DNA from: Paenibacillus sp. J45TS6
GTDB taxonomy: Bacteria > Bacillota > Bacilli > Paenibacillales > Paenibacillaceae
Reading direction: 5' to 3'
Assembly: GCF_018403285.1 (NCBI RefSeq)
Contig: NZ_BOSJ01000005.1
Location: 186,001-250,000, forward strand
Length of the DNA stretch: 64,000 bases
Below the pieces are notes generated by a model. It was not told the origin of the DNA and searched no databases. It was given only the letters and a program-made list of their open reading frames with translations. Numbering within the stretch: the first letter of the stretch is position 1; the number at the start of each line of letters is the position of its first letter. Shown here one piece after another: positions 20,273 to 30,200 of the stretch. The translations under genes and the position numbers were made by a program.

Positions 20273-20320
20273 AAAAACAAGGCCAGACCTCACCTATGAA
20301 AAAGGGAAGACTGACCTTGT
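20273..20320 (-). terminator. Terminator for the minus-strand gene at 20348
   Basis: Read on the minus strand, ACAAGGTCAGTC pairs imperfectly with GGTCTGGCCTTGT and is followed by TTTTT. Confidence 0.65.
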
Positions 20321-20347
20321 ATTTATATGGCTGTATCATGGATAACG

Positions 20348-20800
20348 TTAAGCGATATGTGGTTCAATAGCTTGATGGTAACTGTACAGGGATTCGTTAA
20401 TGATTGTACTCAAGAAAACGGGATCTATGTCCCATAGTAGTAATTCCGCATAACGCCAAGCATTCTCTTCAATGCGCAGCCGAATTTGGGCTTGTTCAGA
20501 GACAGTGAGAGGTCCATCAAGAAGACCTGATAGATGTTCCAATTCTGCATCCTCAGCATGACCCAATTCATGAGCTAGAATAACAGAAATATATGAATGT
20601 AATGGAGCAAGTGAGCCGAATATCATTCTGCATTGCTCCATAATTTCTTTTTGATATAGATACACGGTATGACTACTCATGTGATATTTGCCACCAACGA
20701 GGCGATTGTCCGGGAAAGTGGATTCAATCTGGACAAGCGCACGGCTACCTGAGCGTTTCAGCAGCTCCGTTACAGCCTGATTAAATAATTCTATGTTCAG
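20348..20800 (-). CDS. Small zincin-like metallopeptidase domain protein, probable CTG start
   Basis: The frame contains VILAHELGHAED, a classical HExxH zinc-binding helix, and further conserved-looking acidic and aromatic segments. An ATG lies at 20680, but coding sequence clearly continues upstream (LLKRSGSRALVQIESTFPDN). That extension contains no ATG, GTG or TTG before an in-frame stop. A CTG at 20798-20800 has AGGTG (20808-20812) seven bases before it. Starting there gives 150 residues. I do not recognise the family; peptidase activity is inferred only from the motif. Confidence 0.6.
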   Translation of the reverse strand: MNIELFNQAVTELLKRSGSRALVQIESTFPDNRLVGGKYHMSSHTVYLYQKEIMEQCRMIFGSLAPLHSYISVILAHELGHAEDAELEHLSGLLDGPLTVSEQAQIRLRIEENAWRYAELLLWDIDPVFLSTIINESLYSYHQAIEPHIA

Positions 20801-21141
20801 TTTGGTTCACCTGTCTTCTAAGTAGAATGAAATTCTTATAGCAAAAAGTACCGACATTGCTTCTTTCGTATAAATAGTATATATCAATTATAGAGCCAAA
20901 TGTATAAATTTTTAAATATTTTTTTACATATGAGGGGTAGAGTGTTTTGGGATCCTTCACCAATCGAATCACCTTAGAGGGATGATTCCGCCAAGGGGAT
21001 TAGAATTTAAAAAGAGCAATTGGTCAATGCGATCAGTTGCTTTTTGGTATGTTAACTTTCCAAATAGTGTGAGAAATAAACGTATGACTTGTATAAATTT
21101 TATATAAATGAAGCACCGTATATTAAAAAAGGATGTTTCAT

Positions 21142-21573
21142 TTGAACTTAAAACAATGTGTGATCCTTATCATCTTAATGAGTGCTTTTTTCCGTATTCC
21201 AACTCTTTCGTTTGCTTCAAATCCAGATGTTAGGGAAAAACAGCTTGAGGAAGCATTGTTGCAACAGCTTCATTCAAACATAACTGGAGCACTCAAAAGT
21301 ATTTATAAAACAGAATATGTTATGATTGGATGTACAGAGATATCAAATATTCAGCAGCCCGAAGCAATGAGAGATCAGATTGGTAAAAGAAGCATAAATG
21401 TAGATGCAATGAATGGTGGGAAATACTTCGAGCTAACTATAAGCTTATGTAGAGTAGGACCCAATGAGGACAACGTCGAACTATACTTTAAGAACGATAC
21501 TGCCGGGGCTAATTATTATTTGGTCGATTATAAAATTATTACTGGCGAAAACAGTCGGAAATTAACCGAATAA
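21142..21573 (+). CDS. Secreted DUF3888-type protein
   Basis: About 143 residues with an N-terminal signal peptide (VILIILMSAFFRIPTLSFA). The mature part is small, and its LEEALLQQLHSNITGALKSIY helix resembles DUF3888 proteins of Bacillales. An ATG at 21133 sits directly on the AAAAAGG, so the TTG at 21142 with an eight-base gap is the better start. No enzyme motif is visible and the function is unknown. Confidence 0.65.
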   Translation: MNLKQCVILIILMSAFFRIPTLSFASNPDVREKQLEEALLQQLHSNITGALKSIYKTEYVMIGCTEISNIQQPEAMRDQIGKRSINVDAMNGGKYFELTISLCRVGPNEDNVELYFKNDTAGANYYLVDYKIITGENSRKLTE

Positions 21574-21648
21574 TTACATATGTTCTAAGAGAGAAATGAA
21601 AGTGATGATGTTTTTATAAAGATCCAAACATATTATGGGAGGTTCAGT

Positions 21649-22215
21649 ATGAACAACGAAAATAAAGAGTTGTCACCAGAACAACGTGACGAAATACTCG
21701 GAACATTAAAAACCCGTTTTGAGAAAAACATGAATCGTCACGAAGGACTTGAATGGGCAGCAGTAGAAGCAAAACTGGAACGGAATGCAGAAAAACTCTG
21801 GTCACTTTTTGAAATGGAAAGAACTGGCGGTGAACCTGATGTTACTCTTTATGATAAAGAGACGGGGGAATATTTTTTTTGTGATTGTTCGGCAGAAAGC
21901 CCTAAAGGCCGCAGAAGTGTGTGTTACGATCGGGCCGCTTTGGAATCAAGGAAACAACACAAACCGCAGAATAGTGCTATGGATATGGCAGTTGAGATGG
22001 GGATTGAGATTCTGACAGAAGAGCAATACCGGGAGCTGCAGAGACTTGGAAAATTTGATACGAAAACATCGAGCTGGGTGAAAACACCTGATCATATTAG
22101 ACAACTCGGCGGTGCCATCTTTTGTGATCGTCGCTACGACACTGTTTTTGTGTACCACAATGGTGCAGATTCTTATTATGGTGTCAGAGGTTTCCGTGGC
22201 TCGCTGAGAGTCTGA
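21649..22215 (+). CDS. DUF4256-family protein
   Basis: A 188-residue soluble protein. The whole length fits DUF4256: LSPEQRDEILGTLKTRFEKNMNRH at the start, FCDCSAESPKGRRSVCYD in the middle, and a C-terminal VYHNGADSYYGVRGFRG. A GGGAGG precedes the ATG. The family is widespread and uncharacterised; the two close cysteines in FCDCS may matter. A clean terminator follows. Confidence 0.85.
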   Translation: MNNENKELSPEQRDEILGTLKTRFEKNMNRHEGLEWAAVEAKLERNAEKLWSLFEMERTGGEPDVTLYDKETGEYFFCDCSAESPKGRRSVCYDRAALESRKQHKPQNSAMDMAVEMGIEILTEEQYRELQRLGKFDTKTSSWVKTPDHIRQLGGAIFCDRRYDTVFVYHNGADSYYGVRGFRGSLRV

Positions 22216-22290
22216 ATTTGTTTGTTATTTTCTAAGGCTGTTACGATGAATCAATGGAGTTATCCGGAAAGAAGTAGATAGTCCCATTAG

Positions 22291-22315
22291 AAGTCGCCTA
22301 TATGGCGACTTTTTT
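22291..22315 (+). terminator. Terminator after the DUF4256 gene
   Basis: AAGTCGCC (22291-22298) pairs with GGCGACTT (22304-22311), followed by T. Confidence 0.9.
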
Positions 22316-22458
22316 CGCGTTGCTTTTATAAGTAGTAACGAGCGGGAAAGTAAGTCTTAATCCAACTACAATTCCTTGTATGAATGCTATCAACAGTTGG
22401 TTATCGAGTCGGGGTCATAATTTGTTAAATAATACTAGATTCATGTCTCTTATAGCTA

Positions 22459-22487
22459 TTGAGTTAGAGAAGGGTTAAGCTTATACT
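22459..22487 (+). promoter_or_regulatory. Candidate promoter of the GH5 gene
   Basis: TTGAGT at 22459-22464, a 17-base spacer and TATACT at 22482-22487. A cre-like box begins just downstream. The leader would be about 215 bases long, and I see no gene or clear riboswitch in it. Confidence 0.5.
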
Positions 22488-22495
22488 CACAGATA

Positions 22496-22510
22496 AAGAA
22501 AGCGATTACA
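22496..22510. promoter_or_regulatory. cre-like box (CcpA) at the GH5 promoter
   Basis: AAGAAAGCGATTACA fits the consensus WTGNAANCGNWNNCW with one mismatch and lies at the expected transcription start, a position where CcpA represses. Confidence 0.55.
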
Positions 22511-22710
22511 GTAATAGAAAGCAGGTGATCCTTCTCCTCTTTGTAAGCTTACTCCTCAATTGTATCCACGTGGCAATGTTCTAACAGATTATCACAGTGG
22601 AGGGAATGTATTTTCTTACCTTTGTAAAGAGAACCATCGAATAGCAGCTTACATCTTCGTGATCCATCCATCATATGGTATACGTCAAAAATATGAAAAA
22701 AGGACTTGGT

Positions 22711-24420
22711 ATGAATAATAAAAAGAGTTTTCCTTTATGGGCAATGCTGATCTCTTTGGTTTTAATAGCAGGCGTTCTTTTTGTAGTGGGTCCCATCATT
22801 TCAGCTGAAAAGCAGAAGGAGAAGAAGAGTGAAATGCAAACTTATGTAGAAAAAATGCAGCCAGGATGGAACCTTGGAAATACGTTTGATGCAACAGGTG
22901 ATGAAACATCCTGGGGAAACCCTCTGACCACCAAAGAGTTGATCGCTGAGATTGCCGAACAAGGGTACAACAGTATCCGCATTCCAATTACGTGGGAGCA
23001 CCGTATGGGCGACGCTCCTGACTATACGGTTGATCCGGATTTTATGAGAAGAATTGAGGAAGTTGTAGATTGGTCACTGGATGAAGGTCTTTATGTCATG
23101 ATTAATATCCATCACGACTCCAGCGAATGGGTGAGGTACATGGATACGAATCATGATGAAGTATTAGAGCGATTCAATGCCTTGTGGACACAAATAGCAG
23201 ATCATTTCAAAGATCATCCCAGCAAGTTAATGTTTGAGAGCATTAATGAACCTCGATTCTCAGAGGATTGGAATAAAGATGAACCTGGGTATTTTACGAT
23301 GCTTGGTGAATTGAATGATTCTTTTCATCACATCGTGCGAACTTCTGGTGGGAAAAATGGAAAGCGCCCGCTAGTTATTCCAAGTATAACGGCCTCTGCT
23401 TCCAAAGCCAGATTAGAGGAACTATACAAGACAATAACCAGTTATAACGATCCTAATCTGATTGCGACCATTCATTATTACGGATTTTATCCTTTTAGTG
23501 TCAATATGGCGGGAGCAACTAAGTTTGATGAAGCCGCTCAGAAAGATATCATGGATACGTTTGATCGGACATATGAGCGGTTTACGAAGGAAGGTATTCC
23601 GGTCATTGTGGGTGAGTTCGGGTTATTGGGCTTTGACAAGTTTTTGGGGACCATCCAGCATGGAGAGAAACTGAAATACTTTGATTTTGTAAATGATTAT
23701 GCCGGTCAAAAAGGGTTTACAACAATGCTATGGGATAACGGTCAACACTTTAACCGCAGGGAGTTCAATTGGTTTGATGAAGATTTGTATGCTGTTATCA
23801 AAGCTGGTTTCAAAGGTCGTTCCTCCCATGCGATGTCTGATCTTGTCTATCTGAAGAAGGGAGAGAATGTTCAGGACGTATCCATTCCTCTTGAGCCGAA
23901 CGGAAATGAATTTCAAAATGTAAATATGAACGGAAAGAATCTAATGAAAGACCGAGATTACACAATACATGAGAACATACTCACTCTAAAAGCCAATTTC
24001 CTTGGTCAGTGGTCTGATACTGCTTATGGGAAGCAAGCAGAGCTCAATATCAATTTTACCTCAGGAGCCGATTGGAAACTTAACATTATTACCTACGATG
24101 TACCTGAGCTAAGTGAGGCGTCAGGATCTTCGGATGAACTGATCATTCCAGTACAATTCAATGGAGATGAGCTGGCTACTATGGAATCCCTGTATGAGGA
24201 TGGGCGAAATGCAGGGCCAGCGGATTGGACTTCGTTTAAAGAGTTTGGACACTCATTCGTTCCATCCTATGAGACAAATGAGATCAAATTAACAAAAGCT
24301 TTCTTTGATGAAATCAAAGACGGGCAAGTGACTTTGAAGTTTCATTTTTGGAGTGGCGAAATACTAGAGTACATCATTGAGAAAGATGGGACTAGAGTAA
24401 CAACCATTAAATCATCTTAA
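22711..24420 (+). CDS. GH5 endoglucanase with X2-type Ig modules
   Basis: About 569 residues. A short signal or anchor helix lies at residues 8-31. The GH5 barrel follows: GWNLGNTFDA (52-61), IRIPITWEHR, NIHHD, acid/base E180 in INEPR and nucleophile E302 in VGEFGLLG. The last 200 residues form one X2-type Ig domain (LKKGENVQDVSIPLEPNGN to NIITYD) and a related C-terminal beta domain. ATG 22711 has AAAGGA at proper distance; the in-frame ATG at 22675 does not. It probably cleaves internal beta-1,4 links of cellulose, lichenan or related glucans outside the cell. The promoter carries a cre box. Confidence 0.88.
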   Translation: MNNKKSFPLWAMLISLVLIAGVLFVVGPIISAEKQKEKKSEMQTYVEKMQPGWNLGNTFDATGDETSWGNPLTTKELIAEIAEQGYNSIRIPITWEHRMGDAPDYTVDPDFMRRIEEVVDWSLDEGLYVMINIHHDSSEWVRYMDTNHDEVLERFNALWTQIADHFKDHPSKLMFESINEPRFSEDWNKDEPGYFTMLGELNDSFHHIVRTSGGKNGKRPLVIPSITASASKARLEELYKTITSYNDPNLIATIHYYGFYPFSVNMAGATKFDEAAQKDIMDTFDRTYERFTKEGIPVIVGEFGLLGFDKFLGTIQHGEKLKYFDFVNDYAGQKGFTTMLWDNGQHFNRREFNWFDEDLYAVIKAGFKGRSSHAMSDLVYLKKGENVQDVSIPLEPNGNEFQNVNMNGKNLMKDRDYTIHENILTLKANFLGQWSDTAYGKQAELNINFTSGADWKLNIITYDVPELSEASGSSDELIIPVQFNGDELATMESLYEDGRNAGPADWTSFKEFGHSFVPSYETNEIKLTKAFFDEIKDGQVTLKFHFWSGEILEYIIEKDGTRVTTIKSS

Positions 24421-24443
24421 GAAGGATAAATTATCTTTAAGGG

Positions 24444-24470
24444 AAGAGGTCTAATAAGACCTCTTTTTTT
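24444..24470 (+). terminator. Terminator after the GH5 gene
   Basis: AAGAGGTC pairs with GACCTCTT, then a T run. Confidence 0.9.
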
Positions 24471-24587
24471 GCTGTATATCATTTCGAACTTCAATAGGAA
24501 TCCCGGACCAAAAATCAGTCAGGAGCACTGCAAACGTCACTAAAGTATTATTAATCTTGTTGAATGGAGGGGGTTTTTCGCAGCGAA

Positions 24588-25475
24588 TTACTTGTAATTG
24601 GAGAAGTATTGTTTAACAAATTGGAGAAAATGAACAGCCGCTTGAGATAAATAGTGTTTTTTGTTCCAGGCAATTCCAAACGTTCTTATACAAATGGGCT
24701 CAATAATCTTTAGTTGAACAGTATCTTTGTTATGAACCCTGTTTCCAAGTGATAAAGGAAGAGTAAGAGTTATACCAAGCCCCATCTCAACTAATGTTAG
24801 GATCGCACTTGTTTCTTCTAGCTCAAAGGCTACATTAGGTTCAAATCCTGCCTGACGACAATATTCATCCGTAATATCTCGAAAGCTAGTTCTAGGAGGC
24901 AAAGAAATAAAGGGTTCGTTAGACACTTCACTCAAACGAACGCTTTCTCTTGAAGCTAATCGATGGTTCTTCGGAACGGTTAAGCTCATTTCTTCTTCTA
25001 CTAAAGTCAGCCATTCAATATCGGGACCGATGATCGGAAAGGTGGATAGACAGAAATCAATATTAGATTTGTCTAATTCCATCTTCATTTCCGTGGTAGA
25101 GTTTAGTTGACGCTGGGATATGCGGACATCAGGATAAATCGCCAAAAACTCCTTTAATAGTGTTGGCATAATGTGAGGAAGCATCATACATATCGTAAGA
25201 TGTCCTCGACTTAACCCAGCCATTTCTCTAATCTCCGTCTCGCCTTCTTCTAATGCACGAAACGCCTCTTCAATTTTATCTAAGTAAACTTTACCATACG
25301 GATTTAATTTCAAATGCTTCCCATGTCGATCAAATAAGGGTACACCTAATTTATTTTCTAAACGTTTTATAGCGTTGCTTAGGGACGGCTGAGATACATT
25401 TAACATTGTGGACGCCTTCGTCATGTTTTCATATTGAGCAACGGTTTGAAAATACTTTAATTGCAGGTATTCCAT
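24588..25475 (-). CDS. LysR-family transcriptional regulator
   Basis: About 295 residues. The N-terminal helix-turn-helix (MEYLQLKYFQTVAQYENMTK, then SQPSLSNAIKRLENKLGVPLFDR) and the LysR substrate domain are complete. GGAGG lies eight bases before the ATG at 25475; the longer frame to 25493 is less likely. It is divergent from an MFS transporter gene, with a perfect inverted repeat between them, so it probably regulates that transporter. The effector is unknown. Confidence 0.9.
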   Translation of the reverse strand: MEYLQLKYFQTVAQYENMTKASTMLNVSQPSLSNAIKRLENKLGVPLFDRHGKHLKLNPYGKVYLDKIEEAFRALEEGETEIREMAGLSRGHLTICMMLPHIMPTLLKEFLAIYPDVRISQRQLNSTTEMKMELDKSNIDFCLSTFPIIGPDIEWLTLVEEEMSLTVPKNHRLASRESVRLSEVSNEPFISLPPRTSFRDITDEYCRQAGFEPNVAFELEETSAILTLVEMGLGITLTLPLSLGNRVHNKDTVQLKIIEPICIRTFGIAWNKKHYLSQAAVHFLQFVKQYFSNYK

Positions 25476-25525
25476 ACATATCCTCCATATCACATCAATG
25501 TAATATATAAATCATATAATTAGTA

Positions 25526-25554
25526 TTATACATGATAAAAAATAGTATGTATAA
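25526..25554. promoter_or_regulatory. Candidate LysR operator
   Basis: TTATACAT (25526-25533) and ATGTATAA (25547-25554) form a perfect inverted repeat with a 13-base spacer between the divergent LysR and MFS genes. Confidence 0.5.
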
Positions 25555-25593
25555 TAATTTACATATCATACAGCTTAGAAGGATGGGGTAGAA

Positions 25594-26813
25594 ATGTCGG
25601 AAGAACGACAGAAGATATGGACGAAAGATTTCGTCATTATTTGTTTAAGTAGTTTTTTATGTTCCTTACTTTTTACGTTTCAGCTACAGCTTTTCCACTA
25701 TATTTACGAGATAGTTTAAGTGGTAATGCACAGCAAATGGGATTAGTGATTACCATATACGTTATTGGAGGAGTTATTATTAGGCCATTTTCAGGTCTGT
25801 GGGTAGATCGTTTCGGTAAAAAGAATCTTGCGCTGATCGGGATGATTATTTTCTCGCTCGCTTGTATTGGCTATTTCGGTGCAAAAGGTATCGCTCTATT
25901 CTTGTTCATTCGTTTTGTACATGGCATGAGCTATGCTGTTGCTTCAACGGCAACAAATACACTAGCAGCTACGATGATTCCATACACTCGAAAAGGAGAA
26001 GGTATGGGATACTTTAGTATGTTTATGAGTATAGCCATGGTTATTGGGCCTGCTTTAGGCCTATTGCTGTGGAAAGATCAAAACCGGATGCTGCTTCTGG
26101 CTGCGATTAGTGTTATAGCCCTCATATCTTTGCTATTAGTACTTCCACTAAAAGATAACAGCCGCTCTAAAGAGGATAAGAAGCAACTTGCTTCCGCAAA
26201 TAAATTTCATATCAAAGACATCTTTGAAACAAAAGCGTTACCCATCTCGATTGTTGGATTTATTCTGGCGTTTTCTTATAGTCCTATTGCGGGATTTATG
26301 GCACCTTTCACAAATGAGATTCATCATTCTGAAGTAGCTGGTACGTTTTTCATTGTTTTTGCAATTATGATAGTTATTTTTAGGCCATTGGTTGGTAAAC
26401 TTTTTGACAAGTATAGCGAGCATTATTTGTATTATCCGGGCATTATTCTATTTGGGGGCGGATTGCTCCTTTTGAGCCATGCACATTCAGGAACTACTGT
26501 GCTGATATCTGGAGTATTTATGGGGATCGGTTTTGGGGCACTCTTTCCTTGTTTCCAGGCACTTGCCATGAAGCTTTCCCCCGCACACCGAACAGGAGCT
26601 GCAAATGGTACATTTTTCCTCCTTTTTGATCTAGGATATGGAGTTGGCTCTTATGTAATGGGCTCTATCAGTTCCCATACGAACTATCGCACGATGTTTA
26701 CAGTTGCTGGCATTGTCGCGCTGGCCTCTATCGTATTTTATTATTTTATTCATCATAAACGATTGGAGCCCATGAATGGAATCAATCAAACATCTACCGA
26801 AGTTGTTGAATAA
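25594..26813 (+). pseudogene. MFS transporter, frameshifted in a poly-T tract
   Basis: ATG 25594 follows GAAGGATGGGG and opens MSEERQKIWTKDFVIICLSS, then leaves frame at the six T of 25653-25658. One more T would join it to MFLTFYVSATAFPLYLRDSL and the rest of a 12-helix major facilitator. The joined protein is about 406 residues and aligns from its first residues with the intact MFS protein at 50202 (MSQINTKLWTKNFIILSLIN). Internal starts such as ATG 25659 would lose helix 1. It is a recent mutation, phase variation or sequencing error. Confidence 0.75.
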
Positions 26814-26897
26814 CGCATAAGTAAAAGTGGATAGTAACAGAATTGGTTTACATAGCTGTGAAGCGAAGTAAAGAGACTAGTATAGTACACCAATATC

Positions 26898-26934
26898 ATA
26901 CACATACGTTTACGTGAACGTATGTGTATTTTTG
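26898..26934 (+). terminator. Terminator after the MFS gene
   Basis: ATACACATACGTT (26898-26910) pairs with AACGTATGTGTAT (26917-26929), followed by T. Confidence 0.85.
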
Positions 26935-26941
26935 TATAAAT

Positions 26942-27073
26942 AGAAGGAATGCAGAGGATGTAGCTTATTTTGAAGAGTTCAACGTTGACGGCTCGCCGAA
27001 GATGTCCGCTAAGCGGCTGTTCCGTTTTGAAAAACAAAAAAATTCACCTTTTAAAAAAGATATTACATCGTGA
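26942..27073 (+). pseudogene. Possible C-terminal gene remnant
   Basis: A 43-codon open stretch ends at a stop at 27071-27073 and reads NAEDVAYFEEFNVDGSPK, then MSAKRLFRFEKQKNS. The composition looks like real protein and the DNA is more GC-rich than its surroundings. There is no start or ribosome site. I do not recognise the family. Confidence 0.3.
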
Positions 27074-27090
27074 TTTTTGCAGGGGCAAGA

Positions 27091-27096
27091 TATAAT
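27091..27096 (+). promoter_or_regulatory. Candidate -10 of the GH43 gene
   Basis: A perfect TATAAT, with a poor -35. The leader to GTG 27235 is about 130 bases and holds the cre-like box at 27190. Confidence 0.35.
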
Positions 27097-27189
27097 GAAC
27101 TCGAACTTTAAAAAAAGTAGTTATAACAACAGTAACCAGAAGGGAGGCAATCGGATAATATCGAGCTCGGTTACACTTTTTCATCATTT

Positions 27190-27204
27190 TAGAAAGCGCT
27201 TTAT
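27190..27204. promoter_or_regulatory. cre-like box (CcpA) before the GH43 gene
   Basis: TAGAAAGCGCTTTAT carries the palindromic core AAAGCGCTTT and matches the cre consensus at 13 of 15 positions. It lies between the -10 candidate and the start codon, where it could act as a roadblock. Confidence 0.55.
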
Positions 27205-27234
27205 TTATTATTATATTAAAGGAGAATCAGTATA

Positions 27235-30200
27235 GTGGGGAAAAAGAAGCTAATTTCGATTCTTACAACGGCTGCATTACTTTTGAATTTGATGCCGGCT
27301 GGGCTCATATTTGCAGAGGAACCCCCCAAAGAACTGGGAAGTGCGAATAACCCAATTATTTGGGCTGATGTGCCTGATCCCGATGTCATTCGTGTGGATG
27401 ATGCCTATTATATGACCAGTACGACGATGCATATGAATCCAGGCGTTCCGATTATGAAATCGGTTGATCTAGTACATTGGGATATTGTCAATTATGTATA
27501 TGATATTTTGGACGAAACCGATAATCAAAGATTGAGTAATAATGAAAATGAGTATGGAAAAGGCTCCTGGGCTAGCAGTCTCAGGTACCATAACGGTAAA
27601 TATTATGTAGTGTTTTCTTCCAGTACAACAGGAAAGACATATATTTATCAAACGACGGATATCGAAAATGGACCATGGACACACTCAACGCTCCCTTTTT
27701 ATCACGATATGTCCCTTCATTTTGATGACGATGGACGAGTATATCTCGTATATGGAGGCGGCGATATTCGTATTGTCGAGCTGAATTCGGACGCCACTGC
27801 GGTGAAAGAAGACGGAATGAATAAAATCATTATTAAGGATTCGAGTCTGGTTGCAGGATCAAACGTGGGACTTCCAGCTGAGGGTGCCCATATTCAAAAA
27901 ATAAATGGGAAATATTATATTTCTCTAATTACTTGGCCGAGCGGCGGCATGCGAACACAATTGGTGTTCCGCTCTGACACTATCGACGGCCCCTATGAAG
28001 GAAAAGTTGTACTGAAAGATGAGGGCATTGCTCAAGGTGGACTGGTCGATACGGTTTCAGGAGATTGGTATGCCTTTCTTTTTGGTGACCGTGGTTCCGT
28101 CGGACGTATTCCTTACTTAGTTCCTGTCACATGGGAAAACGACTGGCCGGCATTTGGTGTCAATGGCAAAGTCCCTACTGAACTCTCTCTTCCATTACAT
28201 AAAGGGGAATCCAATATCGTAAGTTCTGATGAGTTCTATAATCGCTCGGCACGATCAGGTCTCCCATATACTTTTGAAGACAGCAACACACCTGAATTAT
28301 CTTCAGAACTCTCGGAAGCAGATTTTCTTGCGACGGCTGGAGGATCTTCTGGGAGGGAACTGTTAGTTAACGGTGGAATCGAGAGTGGTGTTGAACCTTG
28401 GACTGGGAACGGCACAGGCTCCGTATCCGTTACTAATGATGTTTATGGCAGCGGCGCATCAGCTCTGAAAACGACGGGGCGGACAGCGACTGGAGATGGT
28501 CCAATGCAGGTAATAACGGGAAAAGTAAATACCAATGTCACCTATACCTTCTCTGCCAAGGTAAGGTATGATGAAGGGCCAGAGCAGAAACAGTTCAACT
28601 TCAACATACAGAACGGTCCGAGCTGGCAAGGAATTAAGGTGCTTGGTTCGGCTGTGATCAACAAAGGAGAGTGGGGAACGGTCCAAGGTACGTACACGCT
28701 TCCTGTGGATGCCGATTTATCTCATACCTTTATTTTTATTGAGACACCATGGACCGCGACTCCGGATCTAAACACAGATCTGATGGACTTCTATGTCGAT
28801 GACATTTCTTTTGCAGATACCTCGGTCTCGGAGCTTATTATCAATAGCGATATTGAAAGCGGTATCGAACCTTGGACCGCTAATGGCGCAGCATCTGTAT
28901 CTGTTACTAATGATGTATATAACAGCGGTGTTTCAGCGTTGAAGACGACCGGACGCAAGGCGACTGGAGACGGACCGATGCAGTTGATTACCGGAAAGGT
29001 GGATACCAATGTCACTTATTCCTTCTCTGCGAAGGTAAGGTACGATGAAGGGCCAGAGCAGAAACAGTTCAACTTTAATATTCAGAACGGTCCGAGCTGG
29101 CAAGGAATCAAGGTGCTTGGTTCGGCTACGATGAAGAAGGGGGAGTGGGGAACACTCCGAGGCACGTATACGCTCCCTTCAGATGCGGATTTATCCCACA
29201 CTTTTATTTTCATTGAGACACCATGGACCGGAACCCCGGACCCAATCACAGATCTAATGGACTTCTATGTTGACGACATCTCATTTACAGCTTCGTCCGC
29301 TCCCATTCCGGATACTCAAAAACCAGGAGAGAGTGAAGATAATGGCTCCAATCTAGGGCTTTCGTGGCAGTGGAACCATAATCCAGATAATAACAACTGG
29401 TCGCTCACCCAGCGTTCCGGATTCTTACGTCTTACAACGGGAAGAAAGAGCACAGGAATTCTAGACGCACGCAATACACTGACACAAAGAACGTTTGGAC
29501 CGGAAAGTTCAGGTTCCATTGCCATTGAAACAGATCATATGAAAGACGGAGATGTAGCAGGTCTTGCCGCTTTCCAAAAAAATTATGGTTATGTTGGTGT
29601 TAAAAAGTCAGGAACCTCTAAATCGATCATAATGGTTAACGGGAGCGGTGAACAACCGAAAGAAGTAGCCAGCATTCCGCTTGCTGAGGATCGGGTTTAT
29701 CTGAAGATTGATATGGATTTCAAAAAGCAAACAGACAAAGCCTATTTCTATTACAGTCTTGACGGAGTAAGTTGGACAGCAATTGGAGAGCAGCTACAAA
29801 TGTCGTATACCCTGCCTCATTTTATGGGGTATCGTTATGCATTATTTAATTACGCGACCAAAACGGTAGGCGGATACGTCGACTTCGACTATTTTAGAGT
29901 AGACAACAAGATGACAGGAACAGGGGAGGCAGCTCCCATTCTTACAGCGAGTCTGGATGATGTCTCGGACGTTCTAGGCGTTCCGAATATAGAATTCGAA
30001 GTTCCGGTAAAAATGGAGGCATTGCCTGACGGAACCTATAATGGAATCTCTGCTTCCTTCGATATTCCTGATTTTGTATCCGTAACCGAAGTATCATTTC
30101 ATACAGACAATATTAGTGGTACACCATCCTACTCATTTGCTGACCGCAGACTGGAACTGAAAGTATCCGGCAGTAACGTGAATTTTACGAATACCTCATC

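Noticed and set aside
28363-29286. Mobile element or assembly repeat inside the GH43 gene
   Set aside because: The copies are in frame, differ at many silent positions and encode the same binding module, so they are an ordinary domain duplication.
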